Positions 29,790 through 37,860 of a DNA stretch of 64,000 nucleotides are shown here, piece by piece. Numbering within the stretch: position 1 is the stretch's first letter; each line of letters opens with the position of its first letter. Location: contig CAVSKI010000010.1 of the NCBI GenBank assembly GCA_963728495.1, positions 415,329-479,328 on the forward strand, written 5' to 3'. The translations under genes were made by a program, and so were the position numbers. This DNA is from JACVRW01 sp963728495 (GTDB taxonomy: Bacteria; Actinomycetota; Thermoleophilia; Solirubrobacterales; Thermoleophilaceae). The notes below the pieces were generated by a model. The model was not told where the DNA came from, ran no database searches, and saw only the letters and a program-made list of their open reading frames with translations.

Positions 29790-31072
29790 GCCATCACGAC
29801 GTGATCGTGGTGGGCACCGGCCTGGCCGGGCTGACCGCCGCCGTGCGCCTGGCCGAGGACGGGGCGCGGGTGCTCGTTCTGGCCAAGGGGATCGGCGCGA
29901 CTCACCTGAGCGCGGGCACGATCGACGTTCTCGGCTACATGCCGGAGCCCGTCGAGCGCCCGGCCGACGCCATCAGCGCGCTTGTCGAGGCCCGGCCCGA
30001 ACATCCCTACGCCCTGGTGGGCGCGGACGGCGTGGCCGCGGCCGTTGACTGGTTCAAGCAGCGGATAGCGGCCGGGCCGCTCGCCCCCTATGCATACACC
30101 GGCGGGGTGGAGGAGAACCTGCTGTTGCCGACCGCGGTCGGAGTGGGGCGGCCCTCGGCGGTTGTGCCCGAGACCATGGCCGGCGGCGACCTCAGCCGCG
30201 ACGACTCGCCCATCTGCGTCGTCGGCCTTCGGGCCCTGAAGGACTTTCACCCGACGCTGGCCGCCGACACGCTGACCCGCGCGGGTGTGCGCGCCCGCGG
30301 AGTCGAGCTCGACCTCGTGCCCGAGGGTCGCGCCGACGTGAACGCGCTCGGCTTCGCGCGCGCCTTCGACGACCCCGATTTCCGGGGCAACGTCGCGGGC
30401 CAGGTGGCCAGCCGGCTCGCGGCCGAGGAGCGCGTGGCCTTTCCGGCCGTGCTCGGGATCGGCGACCCTCACGCCGTGTGGAGCGAGCTCGAGCAGCGGC
30501 TCGGTCGCCCCGTGTTCGAGATCCCGACCCTGCCCCCGTCGGTTCCGGGCATGAGGGTCCACAAGACCCTGACCGAGGCGCTGCGCCGAGCGGGGGGGCG
30601 TGTGATCCTCAACACCGTTGTGATCGGGGCCGAGCACGAGGGTGGGCGCGTCAGTGGGCTGCGCACCCGCGTGGGCCTGCGCGAGGAGCGCCGCGGCGCC
30701 GACTGGGTTGTGCTCGCCACGGGCGGCTTCGCCTCAGGTGGCCTCGAGCTCGACTCGCGCTGGGCGGCGCGCGAGACCGCCCTGGGCCTGCCCGTGAGCG
30801 CCATGCCCGAGCCGGGCGCGGAGCGCTTCCGCCCGGGCTACTTCGACGACCAGCCGATGGCCCGAGCCGGGGTGGCGGTGGATGCCGAGCTACGGGCGGT
30901 CGACGGCGAGGGCGAGCGCCAGTACGAGAACGTCCTGGTGGCGGGAGCGACCCTGGCCGGGGCCGAGCCGTGGCGCGAGAAGAGCGGCGACGGGCTCAGC
31001 CTCTCCACCGGATACCGCGCGGCGGAGCTCGTGCGAGTGGCCTCGAGCACCGCCGGGGCGGTGGATAGCTGA
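29786..31072 (+). CDS. glpB: anaerobic glycerol-3-phosphate dehydrogenase subunit B
   Basis: 428 residues. It opens with HDVIVVGTGLAGLTAAVRLAEDG, a flavin-binding Rossmann motif, followed by LAKGIGATHLSAGTIDVLGY, which is typical of GlpB. The C-terminal part has ATGGFASGGLELDSRW and ENVLVAGATLAGAEPWREKSGDG. GlpB relays electrons from GlpA to the membrane-associated GlpC. GTG 29786 overlaps the glpA stop, and the stop TGA shares a base with the glpC ATG (TGATG), so glpABC is one tightly coupled operon. Confidence 0.9.
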   Translation: MSHHDVIVVGTGLAGLTAAVRLAEDGARVLVLAKGIGATHLSAGTIDVLGYMPEPVERPADAISALVEARPEHPYALVGADGVAAAVDWFKQRIAAGPLAPYAYTGGVEENLLLPTAVGVGRPSAVVPETMAGGDLSRDDSPICVVGLRALKDFHPTLAADTLTRAGVRARGVELDLVPEGRADVNALGFARAFDDPDFRGNVAGQVASRLAAEERVAFPAVLGIGDPHAVWSELEQRLGRPVFEIPTLPPSVPGMRVHKTLTEALRRAGGRVILNTVVIGAEHEGGRVSGLRTRVGLREERRGADWVVLATGGFASGGLELDSRWAARETALGLPVSAMPEPGAERFRPGYFDDQPMARAGVAVDAELRAVDGEGERQYENVLVAGATLAGAEPWREKSGDGLSLSTGYRAAELVRVASSTAGAVDS

Positions 31073-32322
31073 TGGCCGTCCACGATTCTCACGACGTGCT
31101 GGGCGACCTCATGCGCGACTCGCTCGACCACTGCGTCAAGTGCACGATCTGCGAGACGTACTGTCCGGTCTCGAACGTCACGCCGCTGTTCCCGGGACCC
31201 AAGTACGTGGGACCGCAGGCCGAGCGCTTCCGCATCCACGACGAGCCCTCGACCGACGCATCCCTGGACTACTGCTCGGGCTGCGGGATCTGCACCCAGG
31301 TGTGTCCCCAGGGGGTGCACATCGCCGAGATCAACACGCAGGCTCGCGCCCGGATGAAGTCCACCCACGGGGTCAAGCCGCGCGACAGGATCCTGGCTCG
31401 CCCGACCCTCGCGGGGCGGCTCGGCACGCCGGTGGCGCCGCTCGCCAACTGGAGCCTGCGCAACCGGCTGGTGCGGCTGGCGCTCGAGAAGACCATCGGG
31501 ATCGACCATCGGGCGCCGATGCCCCGCTTCGCCGGGAGGACTTTCCAGCGCTGGGCGCGCCGCCACACGGCCCCGCCGGCCGCCGCGCGCCGCGTGGCGT
31601 TCTTTCACGGCTGCGGCACCAACTACTACGAGCCCGGGCTCGGCGCGATGACCGTGGCGCTGCTGGAGCACAACGGGCTCGCGGTCGAGGTGCCCAAGCA
31701 GGACTGCTGTGGACTGCCGCTGCAATCCAACGGCCTCTTCGACGACGCCCGCGGCTACGTCCACCGGCTGGCGGCCCGGCTGGCCCCCTACGCCCGCGAG
31801 GGGGTGGACATCGTGGGCACCTCGAGCAGCTGCACTCTGATGCTCAAGCGCGAGGCGCTCGAGATACTCGACATGGGCGACGACCCGGATCTCCAGGTCG
31901 TGTCCGAGCGGACCTTCGACATCTGCGAGTACCTGCTGGCGATGCACGAGCGCGGCGAGCTGAACACCGACTTCGCGCCCGTGCCCGAGACCGTCACCTA
32001 CCACGCCCCGTGTCAGCAGCAGGGCCACGGGATCGGCAAGCCGGCGCTGGACCTGCTCGCCCTGATACCGGAGCTCGAAACGATCGAGACCGGCGCGTCC
32101 TGCTGCGGGGTGGCCGGCACCTACGGGCTCAAGCGCGAGAAGTACGACATTGCGATGAAGGTTGGCGCCGGGCTCTTCGGCGAGATCGCGGCGGCCGCTC
32201 CCGACACGGCGGTGTGCGACTCCGAGACCTGCCGCTGGCAGATCGAGCAGGCCACCGGGGTGCGCTCGGTGCATCCCGTCGAGATGCTCCACCGCGCGTC
32301 GGGCCTGAGCGCTCCGTGGTAA
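31072..32322 (+). CDS. glpC: anaerobic glycerol-3-phosphate dehydrogenase subunit C (Fe-S)
   Basis: 416 residues. Two ferredoxin-type clusters near the N-terminus: CVKCTICETYCPV (about residues 20-32) and CSGCGICTQVCPQG (about 66-79). Two CCG domains follow, with KQDCCGLPLQSNG and ETGASCCGVAGTYG as heterodisulfide-reductase-like motifs. It anchors GlpAB to the membrane and hands electrons to quinone. The stop overlaps the start of the DhaM fusion, so the respiratory dehydrogenase and the PTS-type kinase donor are on one transcript. Confidence 0.92.
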   Translation: MAVHDSHDVLGDLMRDSLDHCVKCTICETYCPVSNVTPLFPGPKYVGPQAERFRIHDEPSTDASLDYCSGCGICTQVCPQGVHIAEINTQARARMKSTHGVKPRDRILARPTLAGRLGTPVAPLANWSLRNRLVRLALEKTIGIDHRAPMPRFAGRTFQRWARRHTAPPAAARRVAFFHGCGTNYYEPGLGAMTVALLEHNGLAVEVPKQDCCGLPLQSNGLFDDARGYVHRLAARLAPYAREGVDIVGTSSSCTLMLKREALEILDMGDDPDLQVVSERTFDICEYLLAMHERGELNTDFAPVPETVTYHAPCQQQGHGIGKPALDLLALIPELETIETGASCCGVAGTYGLKREKYDIAMKVGAGLFGEIAAAAPDTAVCDSETCRWQIEQATGVRSVHPVEMLHRASGLSAPW

Positions 32323-34778
32323 GCCTGGTCATCGTCTCCCACAGCGCGGCGCTGGCCGAGGGTGTGATCGAACTGGCCCGGGAGATGGGCGGCAGCGAGG
32401 TCAAGATCGAGGCGGCCGGCGGCATCGAGGGCGGCGAGATCGGGACCGACGCCGAGCGCGTGCGCGAAGCAGTCGAGCGTGTCCGCTCGCCCGACGGCGT
32501 GCTCGTGCTCATGGATCTCGGCAGCGCGCTGATGAGCGCAGAGATGGCGCTGGAGATGGCCGAGCCGGCCGACGGGACCGTGCTGCTCTCCGAGGCGCCG
32601 CTCGTGGAGGGCGCCGTGGCCGCGGCGGCGCTGGCCGGAGCCGGAGCGTCGCTGGACGACGTGGCTCGGGAGGCGCGCGGGGCCCTGCGGATGAAGACTG
32701 AGCAGCTGGGAGCAGAGGAGCCCGAGGGGGAGGCGCCGGCGGCCGAGGCTGAAGACGAGGATGGCCCAGCGGCCGAGCTGCGCCTGACCGTCGAGAACCG
32801 CATGGGCCTGCACGCCCGCCCGGCCGCGCGCTTCGTAGGGGCGCTCGGCGGCCTCGACGCCCGGGTCGAGGTCCGCGACGCGACCAGCGATCGCGGCCCG
32901 GCCAACGGGGCCAGCCTGGTCGGCCTCGCCACCCTCGCCGTGGCCCAGGGTCACGAGATCGTCGTGTCCGCGCGCGGCCCGCAGGCCGCCGAGGCCCTCG
33001 ACGCTCTGCGCGCGCTCGCGGCCGACAATTTCGGCGACCCGTTGGGGGACGAACCCAAGGAAGCCGACTCGGATCCCGGCGACGAGCCGGCCGAGGCTCC
33101 AGGCGCCGGGACGCAGCTGCGTGGTGTGCCGGCCTCGCCGGGCATCGCGATCGGGCCCGCGCGCCACCTGCGCCAGCGCGAATTCGTGGTCGAGGATGGT
33201 CCGTCCGGCACGCCGGCCGAGGAACGGGCGCGCCTCGACGCCGCCCGCGTTGCCGCGAAGCATGAGCTCGCGGGTCTGCAGGCCAGGGTTACGTCGCGCG
33301 CAGGAGCGAACGAGGCCGACATCTTCAGCGCACACGCCCTGCTGGTCGACGACGCCGCGATCACCGAGCCGGCCCTAAGGCGCATCGAGGAGGGGGCGAG
33401 CGCGGCCCAGGCCTGGCAGGCCGCCGCGGCGGAGGCGGCGGCGGCGTTTCGGGCTCTGGACGATGACTACATGCGCCAGCGTGCGGTCGACGTGGAGGAC
33501 GCGTCCGGCGAGGTGCTCACCCAGCTCGGTTGCTCGGCCGAGGGACCCGCTCTGGAGGGCCCCGGCATCGTCCTGGCCGGCGAGCTCACACCCGGTGAGG
33601 CTGCCGGCCTCGATCCCGATGACGCATGGGCGATCGCCACCGCTCGTGGCGGGGCAACGGCCCACGCGGCCATCCTCGCTCGGGCGCTCGGCATCCCCGC
33701 TGTGGTCGGCCTGGGGGACGCGCTGATGGAGGTGTCCGAGGCCACACCCCTGGTTCTCGACGGCGAGGCGGGCCTGGTCGAGGTCGATCCGGGCGACGAT
33801 GCCGTGGCCGAGAGAAGGGCCCAGCAGGAGACCGCTGAAGCCCAGCGTCGCGAGCTGCTGTCCCGCGCTCACGAGCCCGGTGCGCTCTCGGACGGGCGGC
33901 GGGTGGAGGTGTTCGCGAACATCGGCAGCCCGGCCGAGGCCATCCGCGCCGTGGAGCTGGGCGCCGAGGGCGTCGGGCTCCTGCGCACCGAGTTCCTCTT
34001 CCTGGACCGCGCGTCGGCGCCAACGGAGGACGAGCAGGTCGAGGTCCTCGGCGAAATCGCCGCCGCCCTGGAGGGGCGCCCGGTGGTAGTCCGGACGCTC
34101 GACGCGGGAGCCGACAAGCCGTTGCCGTTCCTGCGCCAAGAGCCGGAGGACAACCCGTTCCTGGGGCGCCGGGGAATCAGGCTCTCGCTGGCCGAGCCCG
34201 AGTTGCTGCGCACGCAGCTCCGGGCCATCCTGCGGGTGGCCGACGAGCATCCGCTGAAGGTGATGTTCCCGATGGTCGCCACGCTCGACGAGGTGCGCGC
34301 CGCGCGGACACTGCTCGACGAGGCGCGCGACACGCTGGGAAGCCGCGCCGCGCTCGAGGTCGGCGTGATGGTCGAGGTGCCCGCGCTTGCCTTGCAGGCC
34401 GCACAGTTCGCGCCGCACGTCGACTTCTTCTCCGTGGGGACCAACGACCTGGCCCAGTACACGATGGCCGCCGAGCGCGGCAACGCGGCCCTCGCCGCCT
34501 TGCTGGACGCCTCGCGAGCCCCGGTGCTCGCCCTGATCGCCGCCGTGACCGAAGCCGCTCGCGAGCACGACTGCTGGGTGGGCGTCTGCGGCGAGCTGGC
34601 CGGCGAGCCCGACGCCGCCGTGCAGCTCGCCGGGCTCGGCGTCACGGAGCTCAGCATGGCCGCAAGCCGGATCCCGGCCGTCAAGGCTGCGCTGCGCGAA
34701 AGCGACCAAGAGGCCGCCACGGCGGCCGCCCAGCGCGCGCTACAGTCCGCGCGCGCCCCGTGGCCAACCCGATCGTGA
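32316..34778 (+). CDS. dhaM: DhaM-HPr-enzyme I fusion (PEP:dihydroxyacetone phosphotransferase donor)
   Basis: 820 residues holding a whole PTS phosphorelay. Domain 1 (about 1-130) is the mannose-EIIA-like DhaM with His9 in VSHSAALAEG. An acidic Ala/Glu linker follows. Domain 2 (about 150-240) is HPr with His166 in GLHARPAARFV. Domain 3 (about 265-810) is a full enzyme I: GATAHAAILARALGIPAVVG with His450, LRTEFLFLDR, NPFLGRRGIRLS, and the PEP-binding GTNDLAQYTMAAERGN. E. coli DhaM has only a truncated enzyme I, whereas here the PEP-binding half is also present. No EIIC permease is nearby. GTG 32316 overlaps the glpC stop. Confidence 0.92.
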   Translation: MVSLVIVSHSAALAEGVIELAREMGGSEVKIEAAGGIEGGEIGTDAERVREAVERVRSPDGVLVLMDLGSALMSAEMALEMAEPADGTVLLSEAPLVEGAVAAAALAGAGASLDDVAREARGALRMKTEQLGAEEPEGEAPAAEAEDEDGPAAELRLTVENRMGLHARPAARFVGALGGLDARVEVRDATSDRGPANGASLVGLATLAVAQGHEIVVSARGPQAAEALDALRALAADNFGDPLGDEPKEADSDPGDEPAEAPGAGTQLRGVPASPGIAIGPARHLRQREFVVEDGPSGTPAEERARLDAARVAAKHELAGLQARVTSRAGANEADIFSAHALLVDDAAITEPALRRIEEGASAAQAWQAAAAEAAAAFRALDDDYMRQRAVDVEDASGEVLTQLGCSAEGPALEGPGIVLAGELTPGEAAGLDPDDAWAIATARGGATAHAAILARALGIPAVVGLGDALMEVSEATPLVLDGEAGLVEVDPGDDAVAERRAQQETAEAQRRELLSRAHEPGALSDGRRVEVFANIGSPAEAIRAVELGAEGVGLLRTEFLFLDRASAPTEDEQVEVLGEIAAALEGRPVVVRTLDAGADKPLPFLRQEPEDNPFLGRRGIRLSLAEPELLRTQLRAILRVADEHPLKVMFPMVATLDEVRAARTLLDEARDTLGSRAALEVGVMVEVPALALQAAQFAPHVDFFSVGTNDLAQYTMAAERGNAALAALLDASRAPVLALIAAVTEAAREHDCWVGVCGELAGEPDAAVQLAGLGVTELSMAASRIPAVKAALRESDQEAATAAAQRALQSARAPWPTRS

Positions 34779-35350
34779 TCCGGAGCAGGATGCGCTCAGC
34801 CCGCCTGATCGCGGCGGGCAGCGCCGTTCGTATCGTCCTCACTCCGGTCGTGATGTGGCTGGTGCTCGAGGGCGATGGCGAGTCGTCGGAGTTGATCGCC
34901 GCGGCACTGTTCTGTGTGGCCGCCGCCACCGACTGGGTCGACGGGCGCCTCGCCCGCCGCTGGGGCGTGACCAGCAAGCTCGGCTCCTTTCTCGACACCA
35001 CGGCGGACAAGCTGCTGGTGTCGGGTGTGCTGATCGCGCTGCTCGCAGCCGGCCGCGTATCGACCTGGATCGTCGCCGTGATCATCGGCCGCGAGCTCGT
35101 GATCATGGGGCTGCGCGGGGTGATCGCCTCCGAGGGCGAGGTCATGGCGCCCTCGATGCTCGGCAAGCTCAAGACCAGCGTCCAGTTCTTGGCCATCACG
35201 CTCGCGATCCTGCGGCCCGGCGAGCCGCTCGCTGGTCTCTACCTGGACGAGTGGGTCATGCTGGCCGCCGCGGTGATCACCGTTGTCTCGGCGATCGACT
35301 ATCTGATGCGTGCCCTCCCGGAGGTAGTGCGGGAGGACCGCAGGCCGTGA
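34760..35350 (+). CDS. CDP-diacylglycerol-glycerol-3-phosphate 3-phosphatidyltransferase-like protein
   Basis: 196 residues with about five membrane helices. The CDP-alcohol phosphotransferase signature DG(x)2AR(x)8G(x)3D(x)3D is exact in DGRLARRWGVTSKLGSFLDTT followed by ADK. The family couples CDP-diacylglycerol to an alcohol; similarity in length and layout to PgsA suggests glycerol-3-phosphate as acceptor, giving phosphatidylglycerol-phosphate. Location directly after genes that make glycerol-3-phosphate and DHAP agrees. The GTG start overlaps the end of the DhaM fusion by 19 bp. Confidence 0.85.
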   Translation: MANPIVIRSRMRSARLIAAGSAVRIVLTPVVMWLVLEGDGESSELIAAALFCVAAATDWVDGRLARRWGVTSKLGSFLDTTADKLLVSGVLIALLAAGRVSTWIVAVIIGRELVIMGLRGVIASEGEVMAPSMLGKLKTSVQFLAITLAILRPGEPLAGLYLDEWVMLAAAVITVVSAIDYLMRALPEVVREDRRP

Positions 35351-36345
35351 CGCGGGTCTTCCTCACCGGCGGCAGCGGCCTGATCGGGGGCGCGCTGGCC
35401 GCGCGATTGGTCGAGCGCGGGCATGAGCTGGTTGCGCTGGCGCGCTCCGACTCCGCTGAGCGTGCGCTCGCCGCCCGCGGCGCTCGGGTGGTGCGCGGCG
35501 ACACGCTCGACGAGGACGTCCTGGCGTCCGGAATGGCGGGCTGCGGGCTCGTCTATCACGTCGCCGGCGTCAACACGTTGTGCCCCACGGATCCGGCCAG
35601 GCTGTTCCACGTGAACGTGCGCGGTGCCGAGGCTGCGGTGCGGGCCGCCGCCCGAGCCGGGGTGGCCAGGGTGGTGCTCACCTCCTCGGCCGCCTCGCTC
35701 GGCGAGCCACCCGGGACGGTGGGAAGCGAGGCCACTACGCATCGCGGTAGCTACCTCTCGATCTATGAGCGCTCCAAGCACGAGGGCGAGATCGCCGCCG
35801 TTGCGGCCGCGCGCCGAGTGGGCGTCGAGCTCGTGTCCATCAACCCGTCCTCGGTGCAGGGCCCCGGCCGGGCCGGCGGGACCGGCAGGATCATGATCGC
35901 CTACCTCAACGGGCGACTGCGGGCATTCGTGGACACCAACATCAGCATCGTCGACATCGCCGACTGCGTGGAGGGCCATCTACTGGGGGCCGAGCGCGGC
36001 GTCCCAGGCGAGCGCTACGTCCTCAACGGCGCGACGTTGAGTGCGACGGAGGCGCTCGACATAGTCTCGGAGCTGTCAGGCGTCCGACACCGGGTCCGCT
36101 TCCTTCCGCCCACCATCGCCGCGGTGGCCGGCGGGCTTGTCGAAGGGGCCTTCAACCTGCGCGGCCGGCAACCCCCGGTGTGCCGCGAGATGGTGCGCAC
36201 ACTGCTCCACGGCCACCGCTACGACGGGTCGCGCGCGGCGCGCGAGCTGGGACTGCGCTACACGCCGGTGGCCGAGACATTCCGGCGCACGATCGACTGG
36301 GCGGTGGGCGAGGGCCTCGTGACCCGGCCTGTCGGGACTCCCTGA
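35347..36345 (+). CDS. NAD-dependent epimerase/dehydratase, dihydroflavonol-reductase-like
   Basis: 332 residues from a GTG that overlaps the preceding stop. Glycine motif TRVFLTGGSGLIGGALAARL, then VYHVAGVNTLCPTDP, VVLTSSAASLGEP and catalytic YLSIYERSKHEGE (YxxxK). INPSSVQGPGRAGGTGRI follows. This is the extended SDR group that includes dihydroflavonol 4-reductase, sterol dehydrogenases and hopanoid-linked HpnA. The substrate is unknown. Coupling to the phosphatidyltransferase suggests a lipid or lipid-head-group substrate (inference). Confidence 0.83.
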   Translation: MTRVFLTGGSGLIGGALAARLVERGHELVALARSDSAERALAARGARVVRGDTLDEDVLASGMAGCGLVYHVAGVNTLCPTDPARLFHVNVRGAEAAVRAAARAGVARVVLTSSAASLGEPPGTVGSEATTHRGSYLSIYERSKHEGEIAAVAAARRVGVELVSINPSSVQGPGRAGGTGRIMIAYLNGRLRAFVDTNISIVDIADCVEGHLLGAERGVPGERYVLNGATLSATEALDIVSELSGVRHRVRFLPPTIAAVAGGLVEGAFNLRGRQPPVCREMVRTLLHGHRYDGSRAARELGLRYTPVAETFRRTIDWAVGEGLVTRPVGTP

Positions 36346-36402
36346 GTAGCTGAGACCGCTCTGGCGCGATATCGTCGCCCAGACCACAACCAAGGAGGAG
36401 CG

Positions 36403-36882
36403 GTGGCTGCACTTTGCCGTTCGTACCCCACGCACGGCGAGGCGCTGGAGGCCGTGAACGCCGCGCTGGGCGCGGGCGTTTCGGGGGAAGACGTGTTGGT
36501 TCTCACCGGTGAGGGTCAACGCGACGCCCATCAAGAGCAGGTCGGCGAGTTCGCCGGGACCACCGAGCCCGGGGATCCCGTCGGCGAGTTCGCCGGGCCG
36601 CCTCAGCCGCAAGGGTCCGGGACCGGCGCCTTCGCCGGAGGCCAGCATCGAGGCGGAAGCTTCGCCGACACCGACCGCGACGTCGTGACCAGCTACCCGG
36701 AGGGCGTCGAGCGGATGCAGGTGGTGGGACACCGCCGCATCACTCGGCTACTGACCGACGCCGGCCTCGACGAGGTAACGGCGAAGCGCGACGTGGATGC
36801 GCTGCGTCAGGGGCTCGTGCTCGTGCTCGTGGACGTAGCCGATGACGACGTCGACCGGGTGGGGGCGCTACTCGGGGGCTGA
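36403..36882 (+). CDS. general-stress-protein 17M-like domain protein
   Basis: 159 residues. The N-terminal segment (CRSYPTHGEALEAVNAALGAGVSGEDVLVLTG) resembles the GSP17M/YflT fold found in stress-induced proteins. The middle is a flexible Gly/Pro-rich linker with two VGEFAG repeats and a GAFAGG variant (about 47-75). The C-terminal half has RRITRLLTDAGLDEVTAKRDVDALRQGLVLVLVDV, another small alpha/beta unit. AAGGAGGAGCG immediately precedes the GTG start, a strong ribosome site. Its 3' end overlaps the patatin gene on the other strand by 76 bp. Confidence 0.62.
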   Translation: MAALCRSYPTHGEALEAVNAALGAGVSGEDVLVLTGEGQRDAHQEQVGEFAGTTEPGDPVGEFAGPPQPQGSGTGAFAGGQHRGGSFADTDRDVVTSYPEGVERMQVVGHRRITRLLTDAGLDEVTAKRDVDALRQGLVLVLVDVADDDVDRVGALLGG

Positions 36883-37838
36883 GGCCGAACAACTCCGAGC
36901 GTCTGCTCCAGCAGCCGCTCGGAATCTGTGGCCGCGGCGGCGAGGACCGGCGACCGGCGTTCGAGCTGTCCCACCACCGGCGTACCGGTCGGCGGCCGCA
37001 CCCCCAGCACGTGCGGCGGTCCGGCGGCGCGGTTGAGCGAGCGCCGGGCGATGTCGTCCACTACCCGCTCGTAGGCGGCGACCCGCTCGCGGTAGAGCAT
37101 CACCAGAGCCGGGTTGAGCCTGCGCAGGTGCCGCTCGATCAGGCGGTCGGCGATCCGCGATGCGCTCTGGCGCGGTACGCCGTGCGGGCGGGTCTGCAGG
37201 GCGAGCACATGGGTGGCTCCGGCCGCGAGGGCTTCCGCGACGGGAATGGCCGAGCCGATTCCGCCGTCGATGTAGCGCCGGCCGGCGATCTCCACCGGCG
37301 GGCCGCCGGCCCAGGGCATGCGACTCGACGCCAGCAGAGCCTGCCAGAGCTCGCGCCTCGAGCGCATCCCGGAGAAATCGACGGTTTGCGCCGTCTCCAC
37401 GCTCACCGCCACGCAGTGCATGGCGATCGGGTTCTCCAGCACTCGCTCGTGGCGAGCGTCGTCGAGGTCGGCAGAGGTATAGGTGAGCGCGTAGTGGACG
37501 TCGATCACCGGCCGGCCGCGCAGCACCCGCGCCGGGTTGACGAACGTGCGCGAGGCCAGCGGGCCGGCGTAGGTGGCGGCGCCGTGGCGGGCCACTCCGG
37601 CCAGCAGCGCAGCCCCGTTGATGGCGCCGGCCGACGAGCCGACGACCAGATCGAAGCAGCGGGTGAGGCCGAGGCGCTCGAGCGCGGCGGACATCCCGGC
37701 CGAAACCACCCCGCGCATGCCGCCGCCCTCGATGGCGAGAGCGACGCGGTGGGGATCGCGGCGCTCGCCCGCGACCGAGCCGCTTTCCTCGCGCTCGCGC
37801 AGCACATCCAACACAGGATGAGATGGGTCGATGTCCAT
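36807..37838 (-). CDS. patatin-like phospholipase
   Basis: 343 residues. The Ser-Asp dyad is complete: oxyanion loop EGGGMRGVVSAG, nucleophile GSSAG in VVGSSAGAINGAAL, and RRYIDGGIGSAIP with the catalytic Asp (DGG). The usual YhaR/RssA-type length is about 300. The last ~27 residues are a Ser/Thr-only tail antisense to the stress-protein gene and probably carry no fold. It would hydrolyse acyl esters of phospholipids at the inner membrane. ATG 37838 overlaps an alternative start of the divergent FAD oxidase. Confidence 0.88.
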   Translation of the reverse strand: MDIDPSHPVLDVLREREESGSVAGERRDPHRVALAIEGGGMRGVVSAGMSAALERLGLTRCFDLVVGSSAGAINGAALLAGVARHGAATYAGPLASRTFVNPARVLRGRPVIDVHYALTYTSADLDDARHERVLENPIAMHCVAVSVETAQTVDFSGMRSRRELWQALLASSRMPWAGGPPVEIAGRRYIDGGIGSAIPVAEALAAGATHVLALQTRPHGVPRQSASRIADRLIERHLRRLNPALVMLYRERVAAYERVVDDIARRSLNRAAGPPHVLGVRPPTGTPVVGQLERRSPVLAAAATDSERLLEQTLGVVRPQPPSSAPTRSTSSSATSTSTSTSP

Positions 37839-37860
37839 GCGGGCGTATGGTTACCACGAC

